A stretch of 64,000 nt of DNA, taken from the NCBI RefSeq assembly GCF_000304475.1, contig NC_018945.1, positions 310,001-374,000 of the forward strand, read 5' to 3'. The notes below the pieces were generated by a model. The model made no database searches. It saw only the letters and a list, made by a program, of their open reading frames with translations, and was not told the origin of the DNA. The position numbers and the translations under genes are program-made. This DNA comes from Kazachstania africana CBS 2517. Its lineage: Eukaryota > Ascomycota > Saccharomycetes > Saccharomycetales > Saccharomycetaceae. Below are positions 59,480 through 64,000 of the stretch, piece by piece; within the stretch, counting starts at the first letter, position 1, and every line of letters starts with the position of its first letter.

Positions 59480-60241
59480 GTTTTTACTTTATTTTTACTT
59501 TTAAACTGAAAGTTGCAACCAAATGCTTTATATGAGAAATCCCTTTCTCTCTTTAAATAGTAAAAAATTCATATTGATATGCATCTGCGCGATACTTTTC
59601 TATGCAATGCATATATAGATATGGCTATAAAACAGGAGTACAACAACAACAACAACAACAACAACAAGAACTACGGATGACCTCCAATCAAAGTATACTT
59701 GTACCATCATTCAAGGAAAGAGTATACATTCTTTTTTTTCTTGGTAACACTTGCTACTGATAACTCTTGACTAAGCCTCATCGTAATTCCATGACCGTCT
59801 GTCGCAGTACCAGCTGACTTTCTAAAATACACAGGGAAAACAGACCGAGCCACATAGTCCATACGCTGCAAATCCTCATCAATTATCAAAGTTCACGTGT
59901 ACTACTACTATATATATTGGTAGCTGTATTTTATCATTTGATACCTCATCTCATCTCATCACTATGGACGAAAACTGTCAAATTGATGGACCCGGGATCT
60001 CCAAAAGTAGAGAGATGGTACTACGGATTATCCGAGTTTTAGTGCATTCTGGTGACTTTAAGAGGCATATAGTCTTTTGATTAAGCAGATCCACATAAAA
60101 TCCTCTAAGTTTAACGTATAACATAGGTATCAACCTGTAATTTGCATTTTTTATTGTTATTTTCTACTGAAAACAAATTCAAAAACCACATTAATCATTG
60201 ATAAATTGGAAAGGAAAAACCCAGTGTACAAGTCATAGAAT
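59480..60241. other. Divergent intergenic SNA3-DAS1
   Basis: 762 bases with a (CAA)n repeat and CATCT repeats near 59945-59962. The 60-codon frame at 59707-59889 is unsupported. No other gene is seen. Confidence 0.55.
59641..59667. repeat. (CAA)9 microsatellite
   Basis: Nine tandem CAA units in the SNA3 promoter region, outside any called reading frame. Confidence 0.95.
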
Positions 60242-62014
60242 ATGTTTCATAAACCAAATTTTCCGTTGGAATCACTACCAGATGAGTTGATTAAAGAAAT
60301 TTTGTCAAATTTGAATCAATGTGATAGATTAACTTCTGCTTTGGTAAATAAAAGGTTCAATAAGATTGCTACAAAATTAATTTATAGACGAATATATTTA
60401 AATGACTCAAATGTGGTAAGAAGTGACTTCATGAATATTGCCATCAATTGGACTCTTTTACATATCCCATCTTTTATCAGTGAAGAAGAATCAAGAGAAA
60501 TCGCCAATGAAAAATTATTAAAATTAATTGATACTTTACAGACAAATGTTTTAACAATAGAAAGTGTAGAATGGATTAGAATCAACTGGGACCTGGACCC
60601 AAATCTACAAAGAAACATATTGAATCTGTTATGTAACAACGCCAAATCATTGAAAAGATTGGAAAACATAACGGATCCACAATGTAATGATATTATTGCT
60701 AAGGGTAAAATTTCTCAAGCAAACGTTACCAGCTTTGATATGGCCCCACCAAATGCATTACCTGAATCTGTAGTAAATGAAACCTATATTCCTAATTTAG
60801 TCACATATTTGAACCAAAGAATATCAAATAATTTATCGCATATGACCTTGTTCATGGACCCAATAAAACTTTTCAATTATCTTTATCATTTAAAGGAAAA
60901 ACTAACAATTGTAGATCTAAAATTACATTGGAGAAGAGAATTTTTTCAGGGTGAATATTTCACAATGGATAAATTGAGAAATCCACCATTTAGAAAATTG
61001 AATGAAATCTTTGATATTAGAACCTTGAAAACTTTAACTATAATATCATGGAATGAGTCATTAATTGATAGAGAAATTGAAATGTTGAAAGAATTCAAAG
61101 AATTTATTTATCTTGAAGATTTATCTTTGATTTCAATAAAACAAGATATTGATATCTTAATAGAATTATTCAATAAATTAACTAATTTGAAAAGATTAAA
61201 AATGGATTTTTTGGAAGATTTCGTACCAGAGACAACAAGTTCACAGATTTTCCTTTCAATTCTACTCAATTGTAAAAAATTACAATTTATTGATATTAGA
61301 TTCGAAGGTATTGACTTACCTATGATTAATTTGATTGAGAATAAATTTGAAGTTACTCAAAAATGTTTCTGTGAAAGTTGTAACAACACTTTTGATAAAA
61401 TTATAAGAAATAAAATATTTCTATTCCCGAATGATTACTACCTGACTGATCTACATGATATTGCTACAAAGGATATATTAAAAATGATGAGATATCTTTC
61501 ATTATTCCCATACTCAAAAGCATGTGATTGTTACCCAAGCGTAAGAACACAACCAATGAATATCGAACAATTCGTCAAGAAAATGAATGAAAATTTATTA
61601 ATATATCGCCAAAATAGATCCCAATTGTTGCCATTCAATTCAAGTGAAGATCCAAATATTGTCGATTCTAGAAACTTAACCTTCGAACAAAAACTGTTAA
61701 GATTACCTCATGATCCAATAACAAGAGACGACGTGGTAAATATTTATCATGCACTACTACATCATTTCAAGACAACATACTACACTTTTTTGAAAGGGTT
61801 CTCGGATTTAAGGTTTTTGATGTTGAACGATATCCCAACAGTGGTAGTGGAAGAAAACAATGAGAGGATTTTCCATCCGGTTTTCTACCATTATAATTAC
61901 GTTTCAAACTTGTACGGTTGGTCTAAGAGAGACAAGCAGCAAAATTCTGGAGAAAGTTCAAAGAGCAGAAGTAGCGATAATGATACCGTTTCAAAGAGAG
62001 TCACAGTTATATAG
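60242..62014 (+). CDS. DAS1: F-box protein Das1
   Basis: Probable substrate receptor of an SCF ubiquitin ligase; in S. cerevisiae it is named for its effect on 6-azauracil sensitivity of dst1 mutants. The protein is 590 residues (S. cerevisiae 663). The N-terminal F-box covers about 8-50 (LESLPDELIKEILSNLNQCD then LTSALVNKRFNKIA). Leucine-rich segments follow (LEDLSLISIKQDID, LTNLKRLKMDFLEDF). A cysteine pair region CFCESCNN is near residue 378. The S. cerevisiae paralogue is YDR131C; position after SNA3 supports DAS1. Confidence 0.9.
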   Translation: MFHKPNFPLESLPDELIKEILSNLNQCDRLTSALVNKRFNKIATKLIYRRIYLNDSNVVRSDFMNIAINWTLLHIPSFISEEESREIANEKLLKLIDTLQTNVLTIESVEWIRINWDLDPNLQRNILNLLCNNAKSLKRLENITDPQCNDIIAKGKISQANVTSFDMAPPNALPESVVNETYIPNLVTYLNQRISNNLSHMTLFMDPIKLFNYLYHLKEKLTIVDLKLHWRREFFQGEYFTMDKLRNPPFRKLNEIFDIRTLKTLTIISWNESLIDREIEMLKEFKEFIYLEDLSLISIKQDIDILIELFNKLTNLKRLKMDFLEDFVPETTSSQIFLSILLNCKKLQFIDIRFEGIDLPMINLIENKFEVTQKCFCESCNNTFDKIIRNKIFLFPNDYYLTDLHDIATKDILKMMRYLSLFPYSKACDCYPSVRTQPMNIEQFVKKMNENLLIYRQNRSQLLPFNSSEDPNIVDSRNLTFEQKLLRLPHDPITRDDVVNIYHALLHHFKTTYYTFLKGFSDLRFLMLNDIPTVVVEENNERIFHPVFYHYNYVSNLYGWSKRDKQQNSGESSKSRSSDNDTVSKRVTVI

Positions 62015-62763
62015 GGTTCATTCATAAACAAAATCTAATTAGTAGCATCAAATAAATAGTTAGCACTGCATAGTTTTAAACTCTTCCATTTGCTTTTAGA
62101 TTACGATTCTTTCCTTCCTTGTTAGGGTAAGCACGTAGTGCATGGGTGTAAAACTATTTCAAGTCAATAATGTGTAAGATTTCCTGTGAGATAAAATACG
62201 CTACTAGTAAAATCATATTAAATTCTGAGTATAAAAAATATAATTAGCTATTGATATTCGAATATTTAAAGTTAATAATGTAGTATAGAGATTTTTTCTC
62301 GCTAGGTTGTTCTAATAGAGGGAAATCACTTTTTTTTCTTTCCATCTCTCTTCTTCGTGTTGTAAGCATTTCGGACATATAAATACAGCAAAAATTTTCA
62401 TGATTCGAGGTTTTAAACATCTTGCTTCCATTTCATTTGTAATTTTCAGTTTTAGAACCTCAGCGTGGCTTTTATGGTGGATTCAATGCATATATGTGAT
62501 ATCAAGGGAGCAAAAAATAATATAGTAGGCTAAGAAAACTATACCAATTATATTAAACTTTTCCCATATTGTTGTTTCCATTTTGTTACGTTTTTCTAAA
62601 TGAATTTGATATCATAGACCAAACAATTTTACAAACGAATACGTTCATTTGTGAATACCAACCTTAAAACCATCGCTGTTGGAGGTTGCTTCTTCTATTG
62701 AAGTTAAGCGATCCATGAAACGGTGATGACCTGAGGCGTGGAACAGTTTTCTCAATAACGATT
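62015..62763. other. Convergent spacer DAS1-MRX5
   Basis: 749 bases between two 3' ends, so no protein-gene promoter is expected, yet adjacent Tbf1-like and Rap1-like motifs lie at 62122-62149. In S. cerevisiae the SNR190-U14 snoRNA pair maps in this neighbourhood with RPA34. I did not find U14's 18S-complementary core or a C/D pair with a terminal stem. Confidence 0.5.
62122..62149 (-). promoter_or_regulatory. Tbf1-like and Rap1-like motifs in a convergent spacer
   Basis: TTAGGGT at 62122-62128 (ACCCTAA on the minus strand) and ACACCCATGCA on the minus strand at 62139-62149. The second shares CCCATGCACTAC with the RPS22 upstream site. They are placed as if driving an unannotated RNA. Confidence 0.45.
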
Positions 62764-63837
62764 TTAGACGAATTTCAATGAAATTTGTGTTTTCATTTTT
62801 TGTTCTTGCTGATCTATCATTTTAAAAATGTCTCTTAACTCCTCTTGTAATACTGTATCATCGCACATGTTATACACTTCTTGAAGAACTAAATTTAGCG
62901 ATGACGCAAATTTATACCGTGAGATTAGCTGATTGTCTATTTGAGTTTTCTCCTCTGTGTACAATTTCAGTTTTAAACTCAATTTCACAATTTTAACCAT
63001 CCATTTTTTATACTTAATAGTATTGACTGCCAATGCTCTCAGTGACCTGATGAAGAGCCCCTGGTTGTACGATAAGTCGTCTAAAATGGGTAATCTATTT
63101 GAAATTTCAAATAAGGACTGATATAGGATAATAAGTTCCTTGTTGTCCCATTTTTGAAGTTTTACGATAATCTCATTGATATCTAAGTTATCATGGAGGG
63201 CACATCTCCAAAATATTCGTCGAATTGAGGCTTGAAAGGTCGAGTAATTATCTATCCACTTATTTTTCAACTCTTTATATATTTCCATTTTGTGTGTTTT
63301 ATAATACAGTAACAATGATACCTGTAGCATTTCCATATCATCGAAAAGTGTAATATTTGACCACAGAGAATCGTAATGCTTGAAGTTTTTAGATAGAACA
63401 ATCTTGCAAACTTCGCTGATGGTCAATTTGTTTGAGAGTTTTAAAAGTATCAACCTGTTGTATAATTCTTCTGAAGTCAAACTTTCAAGAGCACTTGGAG
63501 AACTCTGAATTGATCCAGTTTCTTTAATTGTATTCCTCAGTATAACTTTCAATTGTTGAAATAAGAAATCATAGTGGCCTTGTACTTTTGATGTGTGTAA
63601 TTTAGATTTCGGTAAAGTAGAATTTAAAACGTCTAGAATAGTTTCAACATGCTTCGTTGCTTCTGGGTCTTTAACTTTTTTGAGAGCAGACTTTTCAGAG
63701 TTACTTCCTGGCTCTAAAAGCTCAGATAGTGTTGTTGAAAGAGTAGAGCCTTTGGTTAAGAAGTTTAGTGTCGAACGGAGTTGTTTGTTATCAGATTTAA
63801 ATAACCTTGCATTTATGTGGAAGAAAGCTCTTCTCAT
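62764..63837 (-). CDS. MRX5: Mitochondrial protein Mrx5 (YJL147C type)
   Basis: The protein is 357 residues (S. cerevisiae 382). The N-terminus is basic and lacks acidic residues over the first 15 (MRRAFFHINARLFK), as a mitochondrial presequence should. The rest is predominantly helical and Leu/Lys-rich with no domain I can name. The call rests on position after DAS1 and on size. Mrx5 co-purifies with the MIOREX complexes around mitochondrial ribosomes; its molecular role is unknown. Confidence 0.72.
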   Translation of the reverse strand: MRRAFFHINARLFKSDNKQLRSTLNFLTKGSTLSTTLSELLEPGSNSEKSALKKVKDPEATKHVETILDVLNSTLPKSKLHTSKVQGHYDFLFQQLKVILRNTIKETGSIQSSPSALESLTSEELYNRLILLKLSNKLTISEVCKIVLSKNFKHYDSLWSNITLFDDMEMLQVSLLLYYKTHKMEIYKELKNKWIDNYSTFQASIRRIFWRCALHDNLDINEIIVKLQKWDNKELIILYQSLFEISNRLPILDDLSYNQGLFIRSLRALAVNTIKYKKWMVKIVKLSLKLKLYTEEKTQIDNQLISRYKFASSLNLVLQEVYNMCDDTVLQEELRDIFKMIDQQEQKMKTQISLKFV

Positions 63838-64000
63838 TAAGATGCAAAATTAAGTAGTCGAGAAGTACACCGTGATAGAAGCATGTAGGCATAGACCGGA
63901 AAGTATGCTATATAATTGTTCCATATGCTTGAACAGCTCCAGTTTAATTTGTACATTTTGGTGTTACCCAGAATTGAAAAATACATACTGCCACTATGCA

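Noticed and set aside
62723..62813. GTGATGA followed by CTGA at 62809 as a box C/D snoRNA
   Set aside because: The D box would lie inside MRX5 coding sequence and the flanks cannot form a terminal stem.

Overview
The window is nuclear DNA of a budding yeast of the family Saccharomycetaceae. It is AT-rich and densely packed, with almost intronless genes on both strands. Splice signals are canonical yeast ones (GTATGT, TACTAAC, CAG). CTG is read as leucine: the CTG at 7506-7508 falls at a conserved Leu of Cdc6. Gene order follows the left arm of S. cerevisiae chromosome X from PHO90 (YJL198W) to MRX5 (YJL147C). Several genes of that arm are missing (RPL39, MNN5, RBH1, TOH1, ERG20, YJL163C, FMP33, SSY5, VPS35, RPA34). 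SYP1, a chromosome III gene in S. cerevisiae, sits inside the block. This mix points to a lineage after the whole-genome duplication that resolved its duplicates differently from S. cerevisiae (a Kazachstania- or Naumovozyma-like yeast); I cannot name the species.

Layout. 1-10.4 kb: C-terminus of a low-affinity phosphate transporter, UBP12, an ELO fatty-acid elongase, CDC6, a YJL193W-type transporter, SOP4. 11.2-12.6 kb: ribosomal proteins RPS14 (spliced) and RPS22. 12.6-13.8 kb: no protein gene, but a good box C/D snoRNA candidate on the minus strand. 13.8-25.2 kb: SWE1, SYP1, an ATG36-like gene, GON7, MNN11, ATP12, PFD1, ATG27. 25.9-33.5 kb: intronless RPL17, SWI3, KRE9, RFA3, CPS1. 33.5-43.8 kb: ASG7, SET2, QCR8, HAL5, TPK1, JJJ2. 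43.8-50.9 kb: gene-poor, with tRNA-Glu(UUC) and two PIR cell-wall genes. 50.9-57.4 kb: FAR1, FBP26, INO1. 58-64 kb: tRNA-Ala(UGC), SNA3, DAS1, MRX5.

Regulatory logic is readable in several promoters. CDC6 has two ECB-like Mcm1 sites and two MCBs. SWE1/SYP1 and RFA3 have MCB-type sites. ASG7 has a symmetric a-specific-gene operator plus a pheromone response element, and FAR1 has two such elements. INO1 has E-box and URS1-like sites. The first PIR gene has three Swi5/Ace2-type sites, and QCR8 has paired CCAAT boxes. Rap1-like and Tbf1-like motifs mark the ribosomal-protein and snoRNA regions, and also two intervals with no known gene to explain them.

The strongest undescribed element is the snoRNA candidate at 13406-13521. 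It has exact C and D boxes, a perfect 10-bp terminal stem, and two guides complementary to neighbouring stretches of one conserved segment of 25S rRNA. All family comparisons and S. cerevisiae positions are from memory; no database search was run.
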